Assembly (NCBI GenBank): GCA_963978545.1
Contig: OZ021721.1
Location: 34,955,348 to 35,019,347 of the forward strand
Length of the DNA stretch: 64,000 nt
From: Linyphia triangularis
Taxonomy: Eukaryota; Arthropoda; Arachnida; Araneae; Linyphiidae
Direction: 5' to 3'
In this document: piece after piece, positions 1-11,900 of the stretch
Numbering within the stretch: position 1 is the stretch's first letter
Layout: each line of letters opens with the position of its first letter
Translations under genes and position numbers: made by a program
Notes under the pieces: model-generated
The model's input: the letters and a program-made list of their open reading frames with translations, nothing else
What the model was told of the DNA's origin: nothing
Databases searched by the model: none

Positions 1-444
1 GAATCTTTCTCTCAAAAACTACAATTCTGTTTTCTCCATTTTTTTGTAAAAGACCAAGTATCTGAACAATACATTAGGATTGGCCTAATGATAGTTTTAT
101 AGATGAGAAGCTTAGTTTTTCTGGAAAGAAAGTGAAACCTCAGTAAAGGGCAAAGTCAAAAGAGCTTTATTAGAAAATAAGATGCAATTTTGAATTTCAG
201 AAGTATATTATAATTTTTTTTTTTTTTTGCATTTACAAAAGATTTTAAGTTAAAGTAGGTAAAACCAGGAACAGTTCCAAACTCCCTCATAGATTTCTAA
301 AAATGTCTCTAATTTTACCTCATTTTTTTTTCTTTTTCTTTTTTCAAATTGCCTCAAATTGCCTTTTTCAAATTACCACCACTATTATCTGGGTAAATGG
401 TGCAAAATACGAATGAACAAGGAAATATACCTTCAAAATAATGA

Positions 445-563
445 TGGAAAACTTCACTGATTTTTGTGAAATTTAAAAAAAATTCCAGACATTTCCCTGA
501 TTTTTTCCAGAATTAGAAAGCTTTCTGAAATTTCCCTGATTTCAAGGTTCTGTGGACACTCTG
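445..563 (-). repeat. Degenerate MITE-like relic with 'TTTCCCTGATTT' motifs
   Basis: The stretch repeats the words ATTTCCCTGATTT and CCAGAATT and ends in CTGTGGACACTCTG. Read on the minus strand it starts CAGAGTGTCCACAG, the look of hAT-type MITE ends seen widely in arthropods. No partner end or target duplication was found, so it is a one-ended relic at best. Confidence 0.35.
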
Positions 564-950
564 ATTATATATACAAAAGAACTGAAGGTAGTAAAAAGTT
601 GAATAATAATTTCTAATCTAACATATTACAAAAGTAGTATTGTCAGAAAGTAAAACAGATGACTAAGCATTTGTTCTAAATATGATTTGATGAAAACTTC
701 TTTTACATGACAAATCCCATTAAAAGCACTAACCTAAGGGGAAAAAAACATTTTAATTACATAAATTATTAAAAAAATTTAATACATTAAAATTGTCTCT
801 TGCACTCTAAATTTATATTTAAATATAATGTAACATTATGATCTAACAAAATAGTTTTCTTTTAAATCACCTTGATTAATGAACTCAATTGAATTAAATC
901 CCTTTTTAATGATTATAATATAGTTATCTATAAAAATAAAACAAATCTAT

Positions 951-1560
951 CTGTGACTCGATCCTTGTGGCTTTATAGAAAGTGACTTTCAATATGCATA
1001 GAACTTTGAAATTTAAAACATAAGTAGGCTTGGCCTTTTAATTGTGCTTTCAACAAACAGAATGATTTTTTTTTAAATTATTATTATTATTTGTTTGTTT
1101 TTTAGATTTTTTAAAGTTTTTTTTTTCTATAAAGTGACTTTTAATAGGCATAGAACTCTGAAATTTTCAACAAAAGAAGTCCTGACCTTCTAAATAAACT
1201 TTTTACCAACAGAATGTTAAAATTCAATTTTTTTAATGCTCTTAAAGTGTTCTTCCACATAACTTCCAATAAGCATACATCTCTGAAATTTTAGACGCAA
1301 GTAATTTTGCTTCGCATAAACATAACACATTAATTAGGTTCTTTATTTTTTCATTTCTTAAAGTTCCTTTACGAAATGACTTCCAGAGTTCCAAAAAAAG
1401 CAACAAAAAAGTAGTTTTGTTATTACGAAAAAAGTATTAACTCCTTCCCACCACATATTTACTTTCCTGAAAATCGAATAATTGTAAACATTCTCAGTGT
1501 TGAAAATAAATAATTGGCATACACATTCAAGGGAGTGACAAAACAATATAAATATTTATT
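951..1560 (+). repeat. Helitron-like ~140-bp subrepeats (fragment)
   Basis: At least three imperfect units contain the phrase 'AAAGTGACTTTCAATA...CTTTGAAATTT...ACATAAGTAG' followed by 'GGCCTTTTAATTG'. The same unit is repeated at 21352-21690 and 34063-35047, so this is a dispersed family. No terminus is visible in this copy. Confidence 0.45.
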
Positions 1561-2604
1561 TTCTTTTTCTTTATCAAAAAAAAAAATATTATTTCAATGT
1601 TGGTGGTACATGAATTTAAATTGTTTTGTATGTTTATTTTTCAGATGAATCCCATGAATTTTAGAAACTGACATACATCATATTAGAAGGGGGGGAAATA
1701 GCTATTCTTCATGCTGCATTTGGTCACTGCTACCATCGGAGAAATTTGTAATATTTTAATTAGGATTCATTGCCATGTTAACCATGTTTGAAACAATGGC
1801 CTTAATTCAACTAATTCAATAAACAAAAAAGACTTCAGCACACTGAAAAAAAAAACAGTATATAGCTGACATATAGAAAGGTGTCATTAAAATTTCTGTA
1901 GAGCAACTATAGCGCTCTTAGCACATGCTAGTGAATCTGACTACAATGTGACAGATTGACTCAATTGCTTGCAACTTTGATTCAAAAATGAGAAGTGCAA
2001 GACCCAGAAATGTTATGATTTTCAAGTAATTTTGTATTTCAATTTGCCTGAAACCTGAAAAAATAGTCTGTTACTGAAATAAATATAATGTGAACACTTA
2101 AAAAAAGTATTAACAAAATGATTATGAAAAAAATTTGAGGGTTTTTGTACAAGAAATACCCAATAGAAAACAACAAATTTTTTAAGGGCATGCATCTTAT
2201 AAATTAAATTTAAAATCTAAAGTAGCAAACATGACAAATAGAAAATTCATCATTTTAATAAAAAATGTAAAAAAGTTTAAAAACAGATCTATAGTATGAC
2301 TCTTGCTCAAAGGCAGTTAAAGATGGGTGAATGTGGAAAAGCCCACTTTGTACACCAGTTAGATAAGATAGTAGCGTGAGGGTTTAAGTATTAATGTACT
2401 TAAGAAAAGTGATTTGTTTTGTACCAATGTTTGGCATCTGGCTGGTTTAAACATGACCAACAAAGCATATATAGTTAAGTTTTTGCTAACGGTACAGCGC
2501 TAATTGTAGAAAAATTATCGCCTTGCGATTTCACACATCTGCTCACTTTGAATCTCTGAAAAGTTTTGCAGCAATACTATAATTAAAATAGTGCCATACA
2601 ATAG

Positions 2605-2648
2605 TTTATTTTCCTTCCATATATTAATTTAAAGTGCTTACCTTTATT
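2605..2648 (-). terminator. Candidate polyadenylation signals of TMEM127
   Basis: Minus-strand AATAAA hexamers lie at 2643-2648, two bases after the stop codon, and at 2605-2610, about 40 bases after it. The first is probably too close to the stop to be the only signal. Other AATAAA words occur further downstream in this A/T-rich DNA, so the real 3' end cannot be fixed from sequence alone. Confidence 0.3.
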
Positions 2649-2650
2649 AG

Positions 2651-2997
2651 TTAAGGTGTATAAGGAGGAGGTGGAGGTAAATTACTTATATAGGGTTCAT
2701 GGTGTTCATGAATATGAGCCCATGACTGAGAATGAGGCAATGCAATAGAAAAAGTCTCTTCTTGATGGTCATCTAAAAGCAGAGAGGCATCAACATTCCC
2801 ATGTAAATGGTCACACCTGAAGAGATTTGAAGCTGTGGCCAGAACTGAAACCACACCAGCAGCAGCAATCAAATAATAACTAATACCAAATGTAACTTCT
2901 ACTCTGGTAGCTGGGTAGAGCTTGGTCATTTCTTGTTGTTGCTCCATTAAATCTGATGTGTAGTAGCACATTCCAATAATCACAACAATTGTGATAA
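2651..2997 (-). CDS. TMEM127: TMEM127 coding exon 3 (segments 3-4 and C-tail)
   Basis: The acceptor is a long T-run ending TTTAG, and the exon begins at 2997 with two bases that complete a split Val codon. It encodes the end of membrane segment 3, the EQQQE linker (like the AQQQQ linker of the human protein), segment 4 with SYYLIAAAG and ATASNLF, an acidic/His-rich cytosolic tail and the terminal PPPPPYTP. TAA is at 2653-2651. A strong donor-like AAG|GTAAGC lies nine bases after the stop (exon side ends 2642), so a 3' UTR intron is possible. Confidence 0.9.
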
Positions 2998-5900
2998 CTA
3001 AAAAAAAAATAAAAAATTCTAGATTAAGTAAAATGAAAATTTTTTAAATGACTTTTTAAATATCTGTATGAGGATAAAATGCAATAAAAAAAATCAGTAT
3101 TTTTTACTTATTTCTATTAGATTCGTTTATTGTTTGTGAACATTCAGAATACATCTGGATAAAACCTAGGACCATGATTTACTCTAGCGAGAACTATTTA
3201 TTGCTTCATATGTGTGGATGAAAAATAGCAAAACAATTTTGACCATTAAATAAAAGAATTTGACCAAAAAAAATAATAACTTTGAAAAACACTTAAGTCA
3301 CAAAAGAGAAATACAACTAAAATATAATAAAGATCCATCTACCATATTTTATTCATGCATATAAGAGGATGGTAAAAATCATGCATATAGAAGAATGGTC
3401 AGCTAGCCGTGTGTGTCAGTTGCCATGCTCCTATTTTTATCATAAATAAAATTCTGGGTTTTTTTTATTCTTACTTTGAACTCTATTTATAAAGTGACCC
3501 AGACAAGAATGTGTTTGCTTTTATTTCAAGCATGGAGAACATGACAAGGTGCTTCTCAGAGATGGATGGGGTATAATAAGTGGTTACCATTTGCGACATC
3601 CGTTAAAATGAAAACAGATTTTATTCTGTTAGTTAGGAAGTAGAATTTTGTGATAAAAGAATAAAATGTTTAGTTGACTTCATATGCATATTTTCCAGAA
3701 GCGAAAAAAAAAATGTATAAACTAAAAAAATTAAATCGAAGAAATAATTGAATTACGTATGTAGTATTGATATTATATAGGATCGACACATTCAATACAT
3801 ACAGCTTTAAGTTTGGTAAAATGCATGCTTGATATGTAGATCCAGTCTACAAATTGAATTCCAAATGGATTTTATCCCGATTCCAATCAAACCATTACAA
3901 AAATTTTAAATCAAATCTGCGATTTTGAATTACTTAATCAATATTTGTCAGATGCACTTAAGAGCATAATTTCAAGTAAAAATTCACCCTTCCTTACTAT
4001 AGTTAATATAAAATTAGTTCATACATTTACATGGATACCAGAAATACAAATTACACATTTTCTGGAAATGAATATATTTTTCATGCAATAAACAAAAATA
4101 GATGCAAGGTGTGTACATTTTCTTTTGGATATTAGAATTGCTGATAAACCAGATTTTTGAAGAAAAAAAAATTGCCTGCTGGAGCATGTTTTCCAGATGT
4201 TGTGGAAAATAGAATTTCAATTAAAACCCCCTCTTTTTCATACAATTAAACAAGCTAGATTTGTTCAGATTCAGCCTCTAACCAAAAATATTTTGATTTG
4301 AACGTTTTCCTGACGTATATGCAAACAAAAACTGAGCCCAGAATTTTCATTAAAAATATTGATGTTTTTTTTATTTTTTGTTTGTTTAAAATTCACAGGA
4401 GGCTGAGTAAGACACTTTAACATTTAGGTATTTAGGATAAACCAGAATTTTACAAAAATAAAGACCATTACTTTTTATAATTACACATTCATTTCTAATC
4501 TGTGCAAATTCAGCTGTTTCATCATTAAGAATTAAAAACCATAAAAATCAAGAACAAAAATCCCACTCAATATTAAAATCTCTTATGAAATTTTTAAAAA
4601 ATCTATACTTATTGCTGTTTTTGATGAAATAGCACCAATTTCCTTGCTAATCTTAATTTTCAAAAAATTCGGGTTGATTGAGCTTTTTGGTTGACTGAAA
4701 GCCGAATAATCAGGCTTTTACGTATCTACAAAAAAGTCAAATGCTAAAAAACTTGTTAAGCAGAATGGTTAGCAAATAACAAGTTAAGAAATCTTAAATG
4801 TTGGCAGCCATGTTGGGCACTAAGCAGCCATGTTTCATTTTTTCGCTCTAATTTACACTCAGTGAAATAAACCAAGATTATGTAAAAATTGATAATTGCA
4901 AAAAAACACTGTTGCCTGCTAATGGGAGGGTTTTTTCAAACACCTAGTTGTTTTTTGGCAATATAAATTCCATTTTCTGATATTTTGGTACTGCTTTGTT
5001 GTTTGTTGTAAGGGAAGCATATTTTCCATTGGCAAATAAAAATGAAGCCTAATAATTGTAGCCCTAAAATGCCCTCCCATTGCACAAACCTCCACTACAC
5101 ACATGATCCAATTTCCTCTGAAATCAATTTTAAATGCTTACATTCATAAGAATTGATAATCAAAGCATTAAACAATCAGGCATTAATTTTACATAATACC
5201 TATAAAGGCATTATATCTCCTTGTAATTAGTTATTTAAGCAAGTTACATAAGAGCAGTTTGAAAAACTTGAAACAAGCTTTTAATCCAATGCATGGGTAT
5301 ACAGAATGCATCAAAGCATGTGCAATATAAAACGCTCAGAGAAGGCAGATTCATTGCTACATTTAAAGCAAAAAACTGTTTAATATCTACTATTAGTCAA
5401 TAACTTAGCACAAAATACTCTAAGGCATTTTGAATCCAAGAGTTCAATTTGGCATCAAAATTCCATTACAACAAAATTGAAATGGGCCATCTTGCACATA
5501 TTTTGAAATATTTATATTAACTGCCATTTTAAATAGTCAACCCCTATATTGGTAAAAATTTATTGCCTAGTACATAGGTATAAAAATTGCATATTTACTT
5601 CATGCTCTGCTTTTACCTGAAAGAATACTCCCAAGTCCACATTTTCTAGTACACTTCAGATAACTATTTTTCACTCCAGCAATATCAAAGTAAAACTGAC
5701 AAAAGCTAAAGAACATAGTTACAAAGCATAATCCAATAATGATCCTTTGCACAGTCACTATCACTGGTGTCAAGCAATTTTTCAAACCTAAGAAAATAAC
5801 AATTGAAATTTATTTCATCTTAAAAATCAGTCTTATCTTAACCCTGCGTAACGCGCGCCCTGAGAGGTCTTCTTACTTACCACTTTGCTATCCATCTTTG

Positions 5901-8900
5901 CCAGCCTTAGAAATAACGAAATGTTTGATACTTCCTCAATTCAAATGTTTTGGAATTAATCAAAAACAAATAAAAAATATTACGTTCCGCTGTAAAATAC
6001 ATGCAAGACCACTCAGATCGATTGCGCATAACCTAGGGTTAAAATATAATACATATTCAACTTATAAAATTTAAATATATAAAATTTTACAGACTACATT
6101 TAGCAAATAAAATTAATTATTTAACAATTAAAACACCAAAAAGTTTCTCAGACTTGCATCAAATGCAAAAAAAAAGGTGATTGTCTGCATGTTAAACAAT
6201 CAGCAAAGTTAATGCAATTTCACACCTTATACTCATTTAAAAAGAACAAGTTGTCATTAAATAAATTTCTACGAGAATAAACAATTTGAATCGAGTATGC
6301 AGTGGAATTCTAGTCACCTCATTTTAGAAATGATATTGATTAGAAAATCAACATAAAGATAATGGCAAACTCAAGTTTGGATTATAGAGCTACAATGAGG
6401 AACAGAAGTATGCATTGGAGAAAAAAAAGGTATAGGTAAGATCCAATCCCTTTGGAGGAAAAAAGGTATAGGGGGATTCATTCCATTTAAGGGGGAAAGG
6501 TATAGGGGGATTCATTCCAATTGAAGGGGAATAGGTATAGGGGGGAGATTTAATCCAGTTGCTTAAATTTATCAAACAGGGTGATATTATGGGTTTAAAA
6601 CGAAATACAGGGCAGGACAATCGTTCATGCCTATCATACAAGTTATCATAAGGCAAATCCCTCACTCACTCATCACTAATTCTCCCACTTCCCACATGTT
6701 CACAACTCTGAAAATTGGTACAAATATCAACAATGGTAAGCATACAAAAAGTAAGATATTTCAATCTCAATTTACCCCCTTTAAGGAGTGGAAAACGGGT
6801 TTAACGTTCCAGACGAGGTATATTCGAATATCCAACTTTCCATTAAGTCACTACTCTGAAAATTGGTACAAATGTCAACAAAGACAAACGTAGATAACTT
6901 AAGTTATTACGACCTCGATTAACTCACTTTAAGGGGTGGTAAAGGGATTAATCGTTTCAAACGAGGGATATTTGAATGTCCCTTTTTCCATATGGTCACA
7001 ACTCTGAAAATTGGTACAAATGTCAACAAAGACAAACATAAAAAAATAAGGCTATTCCGATCTTAATTAACCAATTTTAAGGTGTTAAACATTCCAAACA
7101 AGGAATTTTCGAATGTTTCAAATCCGATATGGTCACAACTCTGAAAATTTTTACAAATGTCGACCAAGACATTTATAAAAAAATTCAAGTTATTATGATC
7201 TCTTTAACCCACTTTAAGGGGTGGAAAAGAGGTTAAACGTTCCAAACGAGGGATATTCGAATGTCCCCCTACCCATATGGTTATAACTTTGAAAATTGGT
7301 ACAAATGTCAACAAAGACAACCATCGAAAAATAAAGATATTCTATTTCGATCTCGATTAACCCACTTTAAGGGGTGAAACATTCCAAATGAGGGATATCT
7401 GAATGTCCCACTTCCCCTATGGCCACAGCTCTGATATTTGGTGCAAATGTCAACAAAGAGAAACATAGAAAATGTAAGCTATTTTGATCTAGATTAACCA
7501 ACTTAAAGGGGTCGAAAAGGGGTGAAATGTTCCAAATGAAGAATATCTGAATGTCCCACTTCCAATGTAGTCACAATTCTGATATTTGGTGCAAATGTCA
7601 ACTAAGACAAACATAGAAAAAGTAAGCTATTCCGATCTTGATTAAACAACTTAAAAGGGTTGAAAAGGGGTTAACCTTCTGAGGGTCAGGAGCGTATATA
7701 TCCGTCATTTGATCCCCAGTTTTTCCAGCAATACACAACCTTTTTAAATTTATAAATAAAATGTAAAATAAAATATTTTTTAAATCTTTTTATTAGGATG
7801 ATAGTTTAAAACCTACTTAAAACAAAATAAATAAAAAATAATTTAAAAAAATTATATATTCGGATCAGAAGTATAATTTAAAAATTATTGCAGGGAAAAC
7901 TGTATAATTTCGCTCATTCCCTTGACGCTCAGAGGGTTAAACGTTCCAAGTGAGGGATATCCGTATGTCCCACTACCAATGTAGTCATAATTCTGATATT
8001 TGGTGCAAATGTTAAGCAGGCCAAATATAGAAAAAATAAGTTATTCCAATATCGATTAATGAATTTTTAACATGTTGAATTCTGATATTTGGTGCAAATG
8101 TTAAGCAGGCCAAATATAGAAAAAATAAGTTATTCCAATATCGATTAATGAATTTTTAACATGTTGACTACCACAGCATAAAAAAAAAAAAAAAATATGA
8201 CTGCCACATTTTTTTTTACTTTTAAAATTATTTTAATCTATCAAAATTTGTGAAAATTTTGAAAAAAATTCTATGACTTTTGGGCATGAATTGTACGTAA
8301 CGGAGCATCAAGTTTATTGTTTTTTGTCTATATATCACTAAATATGTGCAATATGTATGTTTGAGATATGTTTTATAGCATGTTTGTAAATATTTGTTTA
8401 TTTTATGTTCTATTTTTCTAAAAATAAAGAGTTTATTTCACTTGAAAATTTGTCTCAGTTCCAAAATATACAAAAAGTTACCTTTTGAAGAAAAATCCAG
8501 GCCAAGTTCAGTTTTTTGTCTCTGAGGCCATAAAAAGTGTGCCTACATTAGAATAACATGGTATTTGGTGAAGTATAGACAACTCACAGAACAAATTCGA
8601 AAGAGTGTGAAAGGAGTTATATTTAACTCACGAAACCTCTTGGACATAAATGGTGCGAATTGAATGCAACTCATAGGGCAGTCAACTTGTTAAGGGATGA
8701 AAAGTCGATGCAACATTGAAACTATACAAGGAATAATTTAATGTCTCACTTCCAGTACAGTTACAACTTTGAAATTTAGAACTAAGAGCAAACATTAACA
8801 CAATAAACTACTGTAATCTAGATTAAGTAATTAAAAAGGGCCCAAAGGGAGTTAAACGTTTTAAATGAGAGATATTCAAATGTGTAATTTTCAATATATT

Positions 8901-11900
8901 CACAATTATAAATTTTGGAAAAAATTTCAACAAGGGCAAGTATAGATAAAGTAAGGTATTCGGTATTCCTATCTTGATAAATCAATTTGTTGGGATCGAA
9001 ACGAGAAAAAATATCTGAAGTGTGGAATACATGAATATCTTTTGATTGCTAAAATGCATATGGTCAAATTTCGTAGCGAAGCACGGGTATTCAGCTAGTA
9101 TAAATCATATCTTGACTTTAATCTACCAGACCACAACATAAATTTTTCTGAAGCAAATAGTTTTGAAAATCAACTGGATTTGCATTGGGGGATTGTTAAG
9201 TTTATTATCTGTATAGAATAAGTCCAAAAATGATGATCTCTTCTAAAAAGCAGCATGTAAATGAAACATTACCATCACAATTATTCACCTCTTTTGTTAC
9301 CACTCGCGCAACATAGTAAACCTAGTTGTGCTACTTTTGAAATGTCAAGACCGTAATAATTTCTTTTTTAATCATTTCGTAATTCGGCCGAACAACATTG
9401 ACCAATATCATATTTTGGCTGAGACAGATAAAAATAAGCAATGTTTGGTCTAGAAGATTATATGTAAAAAATGAGTTTGAATCCTCACACCTAGTGTATA
9501 GATACAGTATGTGAGTATTAAATTTACTCTTTTTTTCAAGTTCTTTGGATTGATTTTATTGTATTGAATTTAGGACCATTTGATGGTAAAAATATTTTCA
9601 AAGAAGAAATCATAGAGTATATATATGCATTTTAAAAAACTTTTACTTAGGGACTTCTAAATTAGTAGGGTAAAATAGGGGTTTACTTATTCCATTCTCC
9701 AACTAGTATTAGATATCAATGCTGAAATAACAATGAGAAAAAAAATAAAAATTTATGCTTGTGCTGATAATTTATTTAATGTTAGTGAATTAACTTTTTG
9801 AAGTAATTTGCATACATTAGTTAATTAATTGTTTAGCCAGTTTTTTACCAGTCTTCATTCCATTCGCCAATATCCACAATTAGTGTTGTTTCCAATTATA
9901 ATTTCTTTATTATTAACTACCAATATTTCCAAACTTTCAATTGCTGAGGGAAGTTGATTCTCAGCAACCCAATTTTTCCATGGTTATAATATTATAATCG
10001 GAACTTGGTTATAATCATTTAGTGTCATCTTTGCAAGGCCACCTGCATTAAAGCTTTTAAGGAAATTACTTTTTTTTTAAATGTTTCTATATCTAAAACT
10101 TATAAGCTCCAACAAGAAGCTTGCCAAGGAAATATGTACCAAACTGAGGGAGCAGGCTCATTGGGTTTAACATTGTACTTGTTTCTTCAGTTTTCTTCTT
10201 TTTGGAAAGGCAGTCATTTTATTCTGAAAATAATAAGCTAATATTTTTACATAATAATTGGATTACTGGTTTATTCAAGCTAAAACTGTCATTTGGTTGT
10301 TTTCGATTTTGATATCTAAAAATACATACGGTCAAATGATTGGTGCTTTTACTAAAACATTTGAATTTTTGTGCTACTGTGGTGATAAGTAAGGTTTGAA
10401 ATTTTGTTTAATACATGTTAATTAAGTGTTTGATTTCATTATTCTCTACCAGCAGCTTTTGTTATGCAAAGTTTCATCTATGATTTAAGAGTGATTTTCT
10501 GAGAGCGGGGTACACTTAGCATTGGGCTGTGATTATACTAATTTTTGATTTCCATGAAATTTTCAGCAAATGTTTTCTATGTTATGCTGATTACAAATTT
10601 TAAAACCGCTTTAAAAAATTCCATTCCATTGTCATGTTTCAGCTGGTTTTGTAGAAGAAGAGAAGAGCGTTTTATAGCATTTTTGATGAAAAACGATATC
10701 ATTAGAATTAATTTTTTGCCAAATTTTCCGCATGTGCCAAACTTTTGATTGCCAAAATGTATAATAGACTATTAGTACTAATTGTTATTAGTGCTAATTT
10801 CTTGGCACATCTCTAAAGTTTTGGTGCAGATAGCGGACAAAAATATGTCCGATTCACTACTTTAAGAGCCAAAATTTAGCTGACTTCAGATATGGGCCAA
10901 ACATTTGGCATTGTTGTGTGACAGTACACCACTAATATAATACTTTAGCACAAAAAAAACTTTGGTACCTATCTAAAATTTCCAGTCAAGTCTGTCCGAA
11001 ATCTGGATTTTTTGACTTTTAGGCCTAATTTAAGGCCCAAAATCTCAAAACTTCAGAATCTCTAAAATAAGGTGATGGTGCTAACAGAGAGTGACTATAG
11101 TGTACTTAACACTACCATTGTCTGTTTTTTGGCACCTCTTCTCATTTTTATGAAATAACGATGTAAATATGGTCAAAATGTTCAAAAACAGGAAAATTGA
11201 TCGATGCCATTTTCCATTGATGAAGTGAGCTGCAAACTTGTGCCAAGAGTTTTCTTTCATTTTTTGTTTCATAAAACCATTCAAAGGTCAGAATATACTT
11301 TATAACTTTGACACCTGCTTGAAGTTTTTTTAAAAAATAAAAAGATTTTTATTGATATTACTAAAAAGTTATCAAGAATCATCCTGGTCCGCAATATTTA
11401 TCCTTTACATGTTAAAGTTTTCTGATGGAATCTTTTAGTATGATATAAGATTCATAATTTTGAGTGGCAGCAGTATGAATAAGAATTGTCAATAGAAAGG
11501 ACAATGCTGGTTATTGTGGCACAGTAAAAGTAATTGCAAAGCGACCATAAGCCAAGAAATGGAGCTGAAGATCATACGCAGTTAATTCAACGAACCACAG
11601 CGTTTCAAAGATGACCATGATACTTCCTCATCACAAGAGATATATAAAGCTCTTCTCTCTAATGGCATCATTAGAAATGTGAAAAGCTCTGTTGTTCATA
11701 TTTAACATTACGAAGGCTCTATAGATAAAATCACTTTGAAAAACATATCATCATACCATTCTTTTAACCTAAAGAATTAAGAAGGAATAACATTTTAGAA
11801 CTAGTATCATGATATTGGACATGGGAAGAAAACTGACATAAAGATAGAAGATGTCAAGCACAAATTTAAATCATACAACCGTTTTCTGAAGATTTTTCAA

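Larger units (their letters stand above)
1..2642. other. AT-rich region downstream of TMEM127
   Basis: No coding region is supported here; the one 62-residue minus-strand frame near 1358-1546 has no recognisable domain. The part next to 2650 may be TMEM127 3' UTR. It contains an old MITE-like relic (445-563) and a Helitron-like subrepeat (951-1560), listed separately. The remainder is low-complexity A/T sequence. Confidence 0.5.
6660..9099 (+). mobile_element. Helitron-like element with ~145-bp tandem units
   Basis: From about 6690 to 9000 a unit recurs every ~140-147 bases, marked by CTCTGAAAATTGGTACAAATG, 'TCAACAAAGACAAACATA', 'AACCNACTTTAAGGGGT' and 'AAACGTTCCAAACGAGGGATA'; examples start near 6705, 6851, 6998, 7140, 7287 and 7431. 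The right end reads CGAAGCACGGGTATTCAGCTAG (CTAG at 9095-9098) followed by T. Helitrons end in CTRR before a T, and internal tandem units are common in non-autonomous members. No Rep/helicase sequence is seen and the 5' end is uncertain. A TTAA-flanked MITE interrupts it. Confidence 0.5.

Noticed and set aside
10545..10748. 67-codon frame also present at 14998-15201
   Set aside because: The pair reflects the inverted ends of the 4.8 kb element; several differences and no family resemblance give no sign of a gene.
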